64,000 nucleotides of DNA from Actinomycetota bacterium (GTDB lineage: Bacteria; Actinomycetota; Acidimicrobiia; Acidimicrobiales; Aldehydirespiratoraceae), in NCBI GenBank assembly GCA_029979265.1, contig JAPOHW010000009.1, forward strand, positions 82,303 through 146,302. Direction: 5' to 3'. Of the stretch, positions 1 to 9,760 are shown in pieces. The notes under the pieces were generated by a model that was not told the DNA's origin, did no database searches, and worked only from the letters and a program-made list of their open reading frames with translations. The position numbers were made by a program, and so were the translations under genes. Positions within the stretch are counted from its first letter, which is position 1. Every line of letters starts with the position of its first letter.

Positions 1-2235
<2,235 letters not shown>

Positions 2236-2243
2236 AGGCCAAA

Positions 2244-2249
2244 AGAGTA
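2244..2249 (-). promoter_or_regulatory. Putative -10 box of leuS, leaderless
   Basis: TACTCT on the minus strand ends 8 bases before the leuS ATG. That leaves no room for a ribosome binding site, so the transcript is probably leaderless. I see no convincing -35 element. Inferred from position and the TANNNT form only. Confidence 0.4.
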
Positions 2250-2370
2250 CCGGCCCACCCTTGCCACTTTGCGGGAGGACGCCGAGGGGCCGTCCCGTCC
2301 GCCGGGGGTCGATTCGTCTGTGACGAGGCGGGCGGATTGCTCCACCTCTTCCACTTCCGATCAACGGCTG

Positions 2371-2403
2371 TTCCGTGATACGGTACGATTCCACGATGCG
2401 GAA
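2371..2403. promoter_or_regulatory. Two tandem IclR-type operators
   Basis: Bases 2371-2385 read TTCCG-TGATA-CGGTA and bases 2389-2403 read TTCCA-CGATG-CGGAA. Each differs from the common IclR-family operator form TTCCG-N5-CGGAA at one position. Their centres are 18 bases apart. The outer arms CTGTTCCG (2368-2375) and CGGAACAG (2399-2406) are themselves perfect reverse complements. A TACGAT hexamer at 2384-2389 lies between the two sites and could be a -10 box, which would fit repression by occlusion. The sites lie 90 to 122 bases before the corrinoid operon, and the only IclR gene in the window begins at 26079. Regulator assignment is inference. Confidence 0.6.
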
Positions 2404-2409
2404 CAGGCG

Positions 2410-2423
2410 CTGTCGGGCGACAG
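2410..2423. promoter_or_regulatory. Short palindrome in the corrinoid operon leader
   Basis: CTGTCG, GG, CGACAG: perfect six-base arms with a two-base centre, between the IclR-type sites and the first gene. It could be a further protein-binding site or a small leader hairpin. I see no cobalamin riboswitch features in bases 2404-2492. Confidence 0.25.
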
Positions 2424-2492
2424 GGCGGGTTTCGCATCTTCCATGTTCCACGGGTCCCTGCGGTTGGGGCTCTTGAGTTCCAGGAGCAGCAC

Positions 2493-3188
2493 ATGTCCGA
2501 CGAGGAAGAGATCGACCTCAGCGCACTCGACGACGAGGATCTCACCGCCCAGATGCACGACGACCTCTACGACGGTCTGGGCGAAGAGATCGTGGAGGGC
2601 ACCAACATCCTGTTGTCGCGCGGTTGGGACGCGAACCGGGTCCTGAACGACGCGCTCGTCGAGGGCATGCGGATCGTCGGCATCGATTTCCGGGACGGCA
2701 TCCTGTTCGTTCCCGAGGTCCTCCTGGCAGCAAACGCCATGAAGGCCGGTATGGCGATTCTTCGCCCCCTCCTCGCCGAGACCGGTGCCGAACCGATCGG
2801 AAAGATTGTGATCGGCACGGTCAAGGGTGACATCCACGACATCGGCAAGAACCTCGAGGGGAAGATGCTCGACGGTGCCGGCTTCGAGGTGATCGACCTC
2901 GGTATCAACACCGACGTCGACGAGTACCTCGCCGCACTCGACGAGCACAAGCCCGACATCCTCGGCATGTCGGCCCTGCTGACCACCACGATGCCCTACA
3001 TGAAAGTCGTCATCGACACGATGGTCGAAAAGGGTCTGCGCGACGACTTCATCATCCTCGTGGGCGGAGCGCCGCTCAACGAGGAGTTCGGTGAGGCCAT
3101 CGGGGCAGACGCCTACTGCCGTGATGCCGCAGTTGCTGCCGAGACCGCATCCGCCAAGGTCGCCGAGAAGCGCGCCGCAGTCTCGTAG
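2493..3188 (+). CDS. Corrinoid (B12-binding) methyl-carrier protein
   Basis: Carries the methyl group on cobalamin between a substrate methyltransferase (MttB type) and the methyl-THF methyltransferase. The 231 residues follow the usual MtbC/MttC/MtgC layout: helical cap at about 20-95, then a Rossmann B12 domain. The lower-ligand motif DxHxxG is GDIHDIG with His115; SALLTTTM (160-167) and VGG (190-192) line the nucleotide tail. The N-terminus is strikingly acidic: 14 Asp/Glu in the first 32 residues and no Lys or Arg. First gene of a seven-gene operon, with a clear AGGAG before the ATG. It may serve both MttB proteins of the window, since no second corrinoid protein is present. Confidence 0.93.
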   Translation: MSDEEEIDLSALDDEDLTAQMHDDLYDGLGEEIVEGTNILLSRGWDANRVLNDALVEGMRIVGIDFRDGILFVPEVLLAANAMKAGMAILRPLLAETGAEPIGKIVIGTVKGDIHDIGKNLEGKMLDGAGFEVIDLGINTDVDEYLAALDEHKPDILGMSALLTTTMPYMKVVIDTMVEKGLRDDFIILVGGAPLNEEFGEAIGADAYCRDAAVAAETASAKVAEKRAAVS

Positions 3189-3205
3189 GGGTCGGTGGAG
3201 GAGTG

Positions 3206-3817
3206 ATGGGTGACGCGCCTCGGGTCCTGATCCTCGCCTGTGGGGCACTCGCCCGCGAACTTCGCGACATCGCTCGGCTGCACGAACTCGACAACGTCAC
3301 GCTCGAGTGTCTGCCGGCAATCCTGCACAATCGTCCCACCGACATTCCCGATGCGGTCCGGAAACGACTCGACCGAACTCGGGACGCCTACGACCGAATC
3401 CTTCTCGGTTACGCCGACTGCGGTACCGCTGGAGAACTCCGCGAGATCGCCGAGCAGGAAGGCATCGAGATGCTCCCCGGAGCGCACTGCTACCAGTTCT
3501 TCGCCGGCGAGCGGGCCTTCGACGAGATGCATCGCGATGACCCGACCGCCTTCTACCTGACCGACTACCTGGTGAAGCACTTCGATCGTTTGATCATGGC
3601 CAACCTCGGCATCGAAGCCCACCCGGAACTTCGCGACATGTACTTCGGCAACTACACGAAGATGATCTACCTTGCGCAGACCGATGACCCCGTCCTCGAC
3701 GCCATGGCGCAAGCCTGTGCCGCCAAGCTCGGGCTGGCATTCGAGCGGGTGCGAACCACCTACGGCGACCTCGAACCGGCCGTGGTGCACATCGCCACCG
3801 CACCGGAGCGCGTCTGA
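3206..3817 (+). CDS. DUF1638 protein of the corrinoid operon
   Basis: About 203 residues, soluble, no signal peptide. It matches DUF1638, a family of unknown function I know as a neighbour of methylamine and betaine methyltransferase genes. Conserved-looking Cys-containing motifs are ACGALARE near the N-terminus, YADCG near residue 72 and GAHCYQFFAG near 94; FYLTDYL and MIYLAQ follow. Several Cys and His residues could bind a metal or cofactor, but that is a guess. A GTG at 3203 directly precedes; the ATG at 3206 is preferred because of the GGAGGAG upstream. The stop overlaps the next gene by one base, suggesting coupled translation and a role in the corrinoid cycle. Confidence 0.85.
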   Translation: MGDAPRVLILACGALARELRDIARLHELDNVTLECLPAILHNRPTDIPDAVRKRLDRTRDAYDRILLGYADCGTAGELREIAEQEGIEMLPGAHCYQFFAGERAFDEMHRDDPTAFYLTDYLVKHFDRLIMANLGIEAHPELRDMYFGNYTKMIYLAQTDDPVLDAMAQACAAKLGLAFERVRTTYGDLEPAVVHIATAPERV

Positions 3818-4152
3818 TGCCTCGACGCAACCGGGGTGGGCCGGGGCTCGTGACGATCTACTGGCGAGACATCCCCGCCCAGGTCACCGCCACCACCGAG
3901 GACGGCAGCAAGGAACAGGTGCTGCTCCATCAGCGGTTCCAGGTCGCAATCGACCGTGCAGCCGCCGTCGCCGGGCTGACCGAGACTGACGACTACGTGA
4001 ACGAGTGGCGCCGTGTCGCCGCCTCGGTCGACGGCGATCCCGTTGCCGCAGCGCACGCAACCGCAGAACAGCTCGACAGTGAACACCCCCGAGACGTATT
4101 GGAGGCCCTGGTGGCCAACGGCGGTCTCGCAACCACAGGAGAACCCCAGTGA
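3817..4152 (+). CDS. Small 'Virulence_fact' family protein of the corrinoid operon
   Basis: A 111-residue basic-to-neutral protein with the signature VTIYWRDIPAQV (12-23), RFQVAID and DDYVNEWRR. These match the Pfam family called Virulence_fact, whose name is historical; I know of no established biochemical role. It overlaps DUF1638 by one base at its start and the methyltransferase gene by four bases (GTGA) at its end, so it is probably made in fixed ratio with both. The repeated link of this family with DUF1638 and MttB genes suggests an accessory or assembly role in corrinoid methyl transfer rather than virulence. That is inference. Confidence 0.78.
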   Translation: MPRRNRGGPGLVTIYWRDIPAQVTATTEDGSKEQVLLHQRFQVAIDRAAAVAGLTETDDYVNEWRRVAASVDGDPVAAAHATAEQLDSEHPRDVLEALVANGGLATTGEPQ

Positions 4153-5054
4153 CCGACACGATCATCTCCAGCGCGACGAAGGAGGTTGCGATCGGGTTCG
4201 GTCGTCCCTTCGTCATGATCGGCGAACGCATCAACCCCACCGGCCGCAAGTTGCTTGCCGAGGAGATGAAGAACGGTGATTTCAGCCGGGTCGTCTCCGA
4301 TGCGATCGCCCAGGTCGAAGCGGGCGCGCAGATGCTCGACGTGAACGCCGGTATCCCGCTGGCCGACGAACCGGCCCTCCTCGTCCGGGCCATCAAGGAA
4401 GTCCAGGCCGTCACCGATGTTCCGATCGCGATCGACTCGTCGATCGTCGAGGCCCTGGAAGCGGCGATCGAGATCTACGAGGGCAAGCCGCTGATCAACT
4501 CCGTGACCGGCGAAGAGGAGGTCCTCGAGCGAGTCCTTCCGTTCGTGGCCAAACACGGCGCCGCCGTCGTTGCGATCTCCAACGACGAGACCGGTATCTC
4601 CGAAGACCCCGACGTCCGCTTCGAGGTCGCCAAGAAGATCGTCAGTCGCGCCGGCGACCACGGCATCCCGGCTTCCGATGTCATCGTCGACCCGCTCGTC
4701 ATGCCGATCGGTGCGATGGGAACTGCGGGCCGCCAGGTCTTCGAACTCGTGGGCAGACTGCGCAACGAGCTCAAGGTCAACACGACCTGCGGTGCATCGA
4801 ACGTGTCGTTCGGCCTCCCCAATCGTCACCACATCACCGGGACGTTCCTGGCCATGGCGATCGGCGCCGGTATGACGTCTGCGATCATGAATCCGCTCCA
4901 CGGCGAGGTGAAGACGGCGATCATGGCCGCCGACGTCCTCAACGGTCAGGACGAGAACTGCGCGGCCTGGATCCAGGCCAACCGCGAGCCCGGCGAGGCC
5001 GGTGCCGGAGCCGGTCGTCGGCGGGGTGGCCGCCGCCGCACGAACGCGAGTTGA
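4149..5054 (+). CDS. Methylcobamide:tetrahydrofolate methyltransferase (MtgA-like)
   Basis: Pterin-binding TIM-barrel enzyme expected to move the methyl group from the corrinoid protein to tetrahydrofolate. The 301 residues match the MeTr/MtgA group: GERINPTGR at 25-33, DVNAG near 65, IDSS near 97, SVTGEE near 119 and NTTCGASNVSFGLPNR near 216-231. It resembles the methyltransferase module of MetH without the other domains. The C-terminus adds about 25 residues ending in a Gly/Arg tract (GRRRGGRRR), which is not part of the barrel. Start is the GTG that overlaps the preceding stop as GTGA. Direction is inferred from the context of demethylation. Confidence 0.9.
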   Translation: MTDTIISSATKEVAIGFGRPFVMIGERINPTGRKLLAEEMKNGDFSRVVSDAIAQVEAGAQMLDVNAGIPLADEPALLVRAIKEVQAVTDVPIAIDSSIVEALEAAIEIYEGKPLINSVTGEEEVLERVLPFVAKHGAAVVAISNDETGISEDPDVRFEVAKKIVSRAGDHGIPASDVIVDPLVMPIGAMGTAGRQVFELVGRLRNELKVNTTCGASNVSFGLPNRHHITGTFLAMAIGAGMTSAIMNPLHGEVKTAIMAADVLNGQDENCAAWIQANREPGEAGAGAGRRRGGRRRTNAS

Positions 5055-5072
5055 GCAGGAGATGATCCTGCG

Positions 5073-7154
5073 ATGACCGACCTGGCCGGCACGACCAACA
5101 TGCTCGGCGACGAGCGGGTCACCGTGGTCTTCACCCCGTCGGGGGTGCAGGCCGTGGCCGCAGCTGGCACCTCGCTGCTCGATGTCGCCCGATCGGTCGG
5201 GGTCGACATCGACTCCACCTGTGGGGGACGGGGCCTCTGCGGCCGGTGCCAGGTCACGCCGGCGACCGGAGAGTTCGCCAAGTGGGGCATCACGTCCGAC
5301 GACTCCGCCGTGTCACCATGGACCACGAGCGAGTCCGGCTACAAGGGTCGCCGCGCGATCGAGCCTGGTTCCCGTCTCGGCTGTCAGGCCCGGGTGCTCG
5401 CCGACGTCGTCGTGGACATTCCTCCTGCGAGTCAGGTTCACCGTCCAGTCATTCGCAAGACGATCGATCTTCCCGGTCTCACCCTCGATCCGCTCGTCAC
5501 CGCTCGCTACGTCGAACTCCCCGAGCTCGAACTCGGCGACGAACGAGCTGACGACGAGATTCTCCGTGAAGCCCTCGCCGCCGACTGGGGCATCGAACAC
5601 GCCACCGTCGAGGGTCGGGTTCTGCCCACAGTGCACCCGGCGATCGTGGAAGGTGGTCGTGCGATCACCGCAGTCGTGCATCGCGACGGCACGGTGCTCG
5701 CCGTTCGGCCCGGCTTCGACGAGGTCGTCTACGGCGTGGCCGTCGATGTCGGCTCGACAACCATCGCGGGATACCTGGTCGACCTTGCGTCCGGCGACGT
5801 GCTCGCCGACGCCGGGGCCATGAACCCGCAGATCCGCTTCGGTGAAGACCTCATGAGTCGGGTCAGCTACGTGATGATGAACCCGGGCGGTGATGGTGAA
5901 CTGACGTCCGCAATCCGCACGGCACTCGACCGACTCGTCACCGACCTTGCCGATGCTCTCGACACCGAACTCGACGAGGCGTCGGTCCGGGACCGCATCC
6001 ATGACATCGTGCTGGTGGGCAACCCGGTGATGCATCACCTTCTGCTCGGGATCGACCCGACGCCACTCGGCGCTGCGCCATTCACACTCACGATCGGCGC
6101 GCCGGTCGACCTGCGGGCGACCGACCTCGACCTCGACCTGCCGTTCGCACGCGCCCACATCGGGCCATGCATCGCCGGACACGTCGGTGCCGACGCTGCG
6201 GCGGCGCTGCTCAACGAGCGCACCCACGCCACGGCCGAACCCCAACTGTTGGTCGACGTGGGGACAAACGCAGAGATCGTGCTCGGCACCGCCGAGCGCG
6301 CCTACGCCGCGTCCTCTCCGACCGGACCGGCGTTCGAAGGTGCGCAGATCTCATCGGGCATGCGAGCAACCGCTGGCGCGATCGAACGCATCCGGATCGA
6401 CCGAGAGACCTTGGAACCCCGCTTCAAAGTGATCGGCGCCGACGCATGGAGTGACGAAGCCGGGTTCGCCGAACAGACCGCCAACCTCGACATCGCCGGT
6501 CTGTGTGGTTCGGCGATCATCGAGGTGATCGGTGAGCTCTACCTGGCCGGTGTCTGCGACCACAACGGCGTGATCCAGGACCTCACTGCCAGGACCGACT
6601 GCGTCGTCTCCGATGAGCGGACGTTCACCTACGTGATTCGTCCCGAGGTCACCGACGACGACGGCACGACCCACCCACAGTTGGCCATCACCCAGAACGA
6701 CGTTCGCCAGATCCAACTCGCCGCCTCTGCGCTGCGGGCCGGGATCGATCTGTTGATGGAGCACGCCGGTATCACCGAGTGCCACGACGTACGACTCGCC
6801 GGCGCATTCGGTGCCCATATCGACCCGGTGTATGCGCTCGTGCTCGGCCTGGTTCCCGACTGTCCGGTCGAACGGGTGACGGCGGTCGGCAACGCCGCCG
6901 GGGCCGGCACGGTCCGGATGTTGGTGAGCGCGAAACAGCGTGACGAGATCGCCGCCGTGGTCCGCGACGTCGAGAAGATCGAGACGGCAACCGAACCCCG
7001 CTTTCAGGAGTTGTTTGTCGCCGCCATGGCGTTCCCCCACGCCACCGCACCGAGCCCGCACCTCGCCCAGATCGTGGCGCTCCCCGAACGCGTCGATTCC
7101 ACAGGGGGCGGCGGCCGCAACCGGCGCCGGCGCCGAGAGAGCAGCGAAAGGTAG
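5073..7154 (+). CDS. RACo/RamA-like reductive activase of corrinoid proteins
   Basis: ATP-dependent protein expected to reduce inactive Co(II) back to Co(I) on the corrinoid carrier. It has 693 residues. An N-terminal [2Fe-2S] ferredoxin domain has Cys50, Cys56, Cys59 and Cys104 (C-x5-C-x2-C). A linker follows, then the RACo middle and C-terminal ASKHA domains with DVGSTT near 226 and LVDVGTNAEIVLG near 390. This is the single [2Fe-2S] RACo architecture rather than the two [4Fe-4S] clusters of archaeal RamA. The last 20 residues are a Gly/Arg tail containing RNRRRRRE. Fourth partner in the operon; four bases separate it from mttB. Needing such a repair enzyme makes sense in an aerobe, where Co(I) oxidises easily. 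Confidence 0.9.
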   Translation: MTDLAGTTNMLGDERVTVVFTPSGVQAVAAAGTSLLDVARSVGVDIDSTCGGRGLCGRCQVTPATGEFAKWGITSDDSAVSPWTTSESGYKGRRAIEPGSRLGCQARVLADVVVDIPPASQVHRPVIRKTIDLPGLTLDPLVTARYVELPELELGDERADDEILREALAADWGIEHATVEGRVLPTVHPAIVEGGRAITAVVHRDGTVLAVRPGFDEVVYGVAVDVGSTTIAGYLVDLASGDVLADAGAMNPQIRFGEDLMSRVSYVMMNPGGDGELTSAIRTALDRLVTDLADALDTELDEASVRDRIHDIVLVGNPVMHHLLLGIDPTPLGAAPFTLTIGAPVDLRATDLDLDLPFARAHIGPCIAGHVGADAAAALLNERTHATAEPQLLVDVGTNAEIVLGTAERAYAASSPTGPAFEGAQISSGMRATAGAIERIRIDRETLEPRFKVIGADAWSDEAGFAEQTANLDIAGLCGSAIIEVIGELYLAGVCDHNGVIQDLTARTDCVVSDERTFTYVIRPEVTDDDGTTHPQLAITQNDVRQIQLAASALRAGIDLLMEHAGITECHDVRLAGAFGAHIDPVYALVLGLVPDCPVERVTAVGNAAGAGTVRMLVSAKQRDEIAAVVRDVEKIETATEPRFQELFVAAMAFPHATAPSPHLAQIVALPERVDSTGGGGRNRRRRRESSER

Positions 7155-7158
7155 ACCC

Positions 7159-8721
7159 ATGAGCGAAGAAATGAACACCGAACCCGGGGCGAGCCGCCGC
7201 AGTGGGCGCCGTGGAGGTGGTCGAGCCGGTCGACAGGCCGCTCGGTCCTCGGCCGTCACCACCAGGCCCTATCTGGAACGCACGATGCCCCCGGTCGAGA
7301 TGCTCTCCGACGAGGGGCTCTCGGCGATCGAGGACAACGCCGAAGAGATACTCGCCACCATCGGCGTGGCATTCCAGGACTTTCCCGAGGCACTCGAGCT
7401 CTGGCGTGAGGCCGGAGCCACCGTCGACGGCGAGATGGTCTACTTCCCGAAAGGTCTCTGTCGCGAGATCGTCCAGAACAACGCGCCGACGTCGTTCGTG
7501 CAGCACGCCCGCAATCCCGAACGGTCCGTGAAAATCGGCGAGAACTGCACGGTCTTTGCGCCCAACTACGGCTCGCCGTTCGTGATGGACCTGGACAACG
7601 GTCGCCGGTACGGCACGATCGAGGACTTCCAGAACATCGTCAAGCTCGTCTACAGCCTCCCCCACCTCCACCACGGCGGCGGCACCGTGTGCGAGCCCGT
7701 CGACGTACCGGTGAACAAGCGGCACCTCGACATGGTGTACGCACACATCAAGTACAGCGACAAGCCCTACATGGGATCGGTCACGGCGGCAGAGCGCGCC
7801 GCTGACTCGATCGAATTGAGCCGCATCGCGTTCGGCGGCGATCTGCAGGACCGCACCGTGATGACATCGCTCATCAACGCATCGTCACCCCTGCGTTGGG
7901 ACGCCACCATGCTCGGTGCGGCCACCGAGTACGCCCGCGCCAACCAGGCGTGCATCATGTCGCCGTTCATCCTCGCCGGCGCCATGTCGCCGGTCACCAT
8001 CGCCGGCCTGGCCGCGCAGTCACTGGCCGAGGCCCTGTCGGGCATGGCGTACACCCAACTTGTTCGCCCGGGAGCACCGGTGATCTTCGGGACGTTCGCA
8101 TCGTCGATGTCGATGGCCACCGGGGCACCGACCTTCGGAACGCCCGAGGCCGGCCAGGCCATCTCGGTGATGGCCTCGCTCGCCCGCCGAGTCGGCGTGC
8201 CCTTCCGATCCGGTGGACAGTTCACAGCATCGAAGTACCCGGACGCCCAAGCCGCCTACGAATCGGCCTCGACGCTGCTGCCGACCATCCTGTCGGGCGT
8301 GAACTTCGTGCTTCACGCTGCCGGGTGGCAGGAGGGAGGCCTTGCCCTCGGTTTCGAGAAGCTCATTCTCGATGCTGATCAGCTCGGTTTCATGGAGGTC
8401 TACGCCCGGGGGATCGACGTCAGCCAGAACGGTCAGGCGATGGACGCCTTCCGGACCAACCCCCACGGCGAACATTTCCTGGGCAACGCTCACACCCTGG
8501 CCAACTTCGAAACGGCGTTCGCCCGATCGTCGGAAGCCGACAACAACAGCTTCGAACAGTGGATCGACGAAGGCTCACGCACATCGGCCCAACGAGCCAA
8601 CACGACCTGGAAACGACTGCTCGCCGAGTACGAGGGCCCCGGACTCGACGACGCGATCGATGCTGAGCTCCTGGACTACATCGGCCGCCGCAAGGCGTCG
8701 ATGCCCGACGCGACCTACTAG
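7159..8721 (+). CDS. MttB-superfamily methyltransferase 1 (no pyrrolysine)
   Basis: Predicted to demethylate a quaternary or tertiary amine and methylate the corrinoid protein. It has 520 residues with the MttB TIM-barrel motifs: INASSPLRWD, SPFILAGAMSPVT, FGTPEAGQ and HAAGWQEGGLALGFEKLI. The frame is continuous, with no internal UAG, so it belongs to the non-Pyl branch that includes the glycine betaine enzyme MtgB. Substrate cannot be read from the sequence. Residues 10-30 form a Gly/Arg-rich tail (RRSGRRGGGRAGR). Start ATG lies four bases after the activase stop. It ends in UAG, a normal stop here. A paralogue of the same length is at 23738-25300. Confidence 0.9.
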   Translation: MSEEMNTEPGASRRSGRRGGGRAGRQAARSSAVTTRPYLERTMPPVEMLSDEGLSAIEDNAEEILATIGVAFQDFPEALELWREAGATVDGEMVYFPKGLCREIVQNNAPTSFVQHARNPERSVKIGENCTVFAPNYGSPFVMDLDNGRRYGTIEDFQNIVKLVYSLPHLHHGGGTVCEPVDVPVNKRHLDMVYAHIKYSDKPYMGSVTAAERAADSIELSRIAFGGDLQDRTVMTSLINASSPLRWDATMLGAATEYARANQACIMSPFILAGAMSPVTIAGLAAQSLAEALSGMAYTQLVRPGAPVIFGTFASSMSMATGAPTFGTPEAGQAISVMASLARRVGVPFRSGGQFTASKYPDAQAAYESASTLLPTILSGVNFVLHAAGWQEGGLALGFEKLILDADQLGFMEVYARGIDVSQNGQAMDAFRTNPHGEHFLGNAHTLANFETAFARSSEADNNSFEQWIDEGSRTSAQRANTTWKRLLAEYEGPGLDDAIDAELLDYIGRRKASMPDATY

Positions 8722-8730
8722 GAGCGAGCC

Positions 8731-9651
8731 GTGTCCGAAACCATCGGCTTCATCGGTCTCGGCAACATGGGGCTCCCCATGTGTCTCAATCTGGTGGACG
8801 CCAGATTCGACGTCGTTGCCTTCGACCTGCGGCCCGAACCGGTCGCTGAGGTTGCCGCTGCGGGCGGTCGCACGGCAGCCGACGCGGCATCGGTTGCCGC
8901 CGAAGCCGACATCTTGCTCACGTCGCTCCCCCGACCCGACCATGTCGATGCCGTGATGCGAGGCGCCGGCGCGCTCGCTGCACTCCGGGCCGGATCGGTC
9001 TGGGCCGACCTCACGACGAATCGGCGCGAGTTCGTGCAGGAACTGGCCGACGATGCGCCCCCGGGTGTGGCCGTCATGGACGCACCGGTCACCGGGGCAG
9101 TGGACGGAGCCCGCAACAAGCGACTGACCCTGTTCGCCGGTGGCGCAGAAGCCGACCTCGAACGGGTCGTTCCGGTGCTCGAGAACCTCGGTCGAGTGAT
9201 CCGCTGTGGACCGCTCGGCACTGGCAATGTGGTGAAGCTGGTGACCAACCAACTGTGGTTCATCCATGCTGCATCGATCGGCGAAGGATTTGCCCTTGGC
9301 CTGGCCAACGGTGTGGAGCTGTCGGTGCTCTACGACGCGATCTGCGACTCGGTCGGCGACTCGTTCGTGGCGAGGCACGACGGACCGTCGATCTTCGCCG
9401 GCCACTACGACCCGAGCTTCACGCTCGATCTTTGCCTCAAGGACCTCGGCCTCGTCCGCGAACTCGAGGGTTCGCTCGACGCCCCCCTGGTCATGACGGC
9501 CGCTGCGCACGACGTCTTCGAAGATGCAGCCGAGCGCTACGGGCGCGATGTCGGCGAGCTCCATGTTGCCAAGCGAATCGAGGACGACAATCAGCTCTCG
9601 TTTCGGATGGACGGAGACTGGATCGCACCCTGGGAGATCACCGACCACTGA
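8731..9651 (+). CDS. NAD(P)-dependent beta-hydroxyacid dehydrogenase (3-HIBADH family)
   Basis: A 306-residue member of the 3-hydroxyisobutyrate / tartronate semialdehyde / 6-phosphogluconate dehydrogenase family. It has the Rossmann motif GFIGLGNMG at 6-14, the substrate loop DAPVTGAVDGA near 113-123 (usual form GSxxGA), and the catalytic lysine in GNVVKLVTNQ near 170. It starts with GTG after GGAG, nine bases from mttB. In this setting it could oxidise a hydroxyacid left after demethylation of a betaine, or 3-hydroxypropionate from DMSP breakdown, but substrate is unknown. Last gene of the operon, followed by a hairpin. Confidence 0.85.
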   Translation: MSETIGFIGLGNMGLPMCLNLVDARFDVVAFDLRPEPVAEVAAAGGRTAADAASVAAEADILLTSLPRPDHVDAVMRGAGALAALRAGSVWADLTTNRREFVQELADDAPPGVAVMDAPVTGAVDGARNKRLTLFAGGAEADLERVVPVLENLGRVIRCGPLGTGNVVKLVTNQLWFIHAASIGEGFALGLANGVELSVLYDAICDSVGDSFVARHDGPSIFAGHYDPSFTLDLCLKDLGLVRELEGSLDAPLVMTAAAHDVFEDAAERYGRDVGELHVAKRIEDDNQLSFRMDGDWIAPWEITDH

Positions 9652-9663
9652 TGGGTGGTCGGT
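9640..9663. terminator. Hairpin at the end of the corrinoid operon
   Basis: ACCGACCAC (9640-9648) and GTGGTCGGT (9655-9663) are perfect nine-base arms around a six-base loop that contains the stop codon. No T-run follows, as is common in actinobacteria. It separates the operon from the convergent MFS gene. Bases 9664-9760 hold no gene. Confidence 0.5.
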
Positions 9664-9760
9664 GGCGGGGTCCTGGGCCACTCTCCGCGTCTTCGTTCGC
9701 AGGCCCGGACTCGGCGCAGCCATCGTGTGGCCTCGTGACGAGAGACCCGGATCATGGTGC

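Noticed and set aside
2404..2492. Cobalamin riboswitch in the corrinoid operon leader
   Set aside because: The leader is too short and I cannot find a B12-box-like motif; only a small palindrome is present.
7159..8721. Pyrrolysine-encoding MttB (in-frame UAG)
   Set aside because: The frame is continuous through the barrel and UAG occurs only at the natural C-terminus, followed directly by the next gene's ribosome binding site. No pyl genes are seen.
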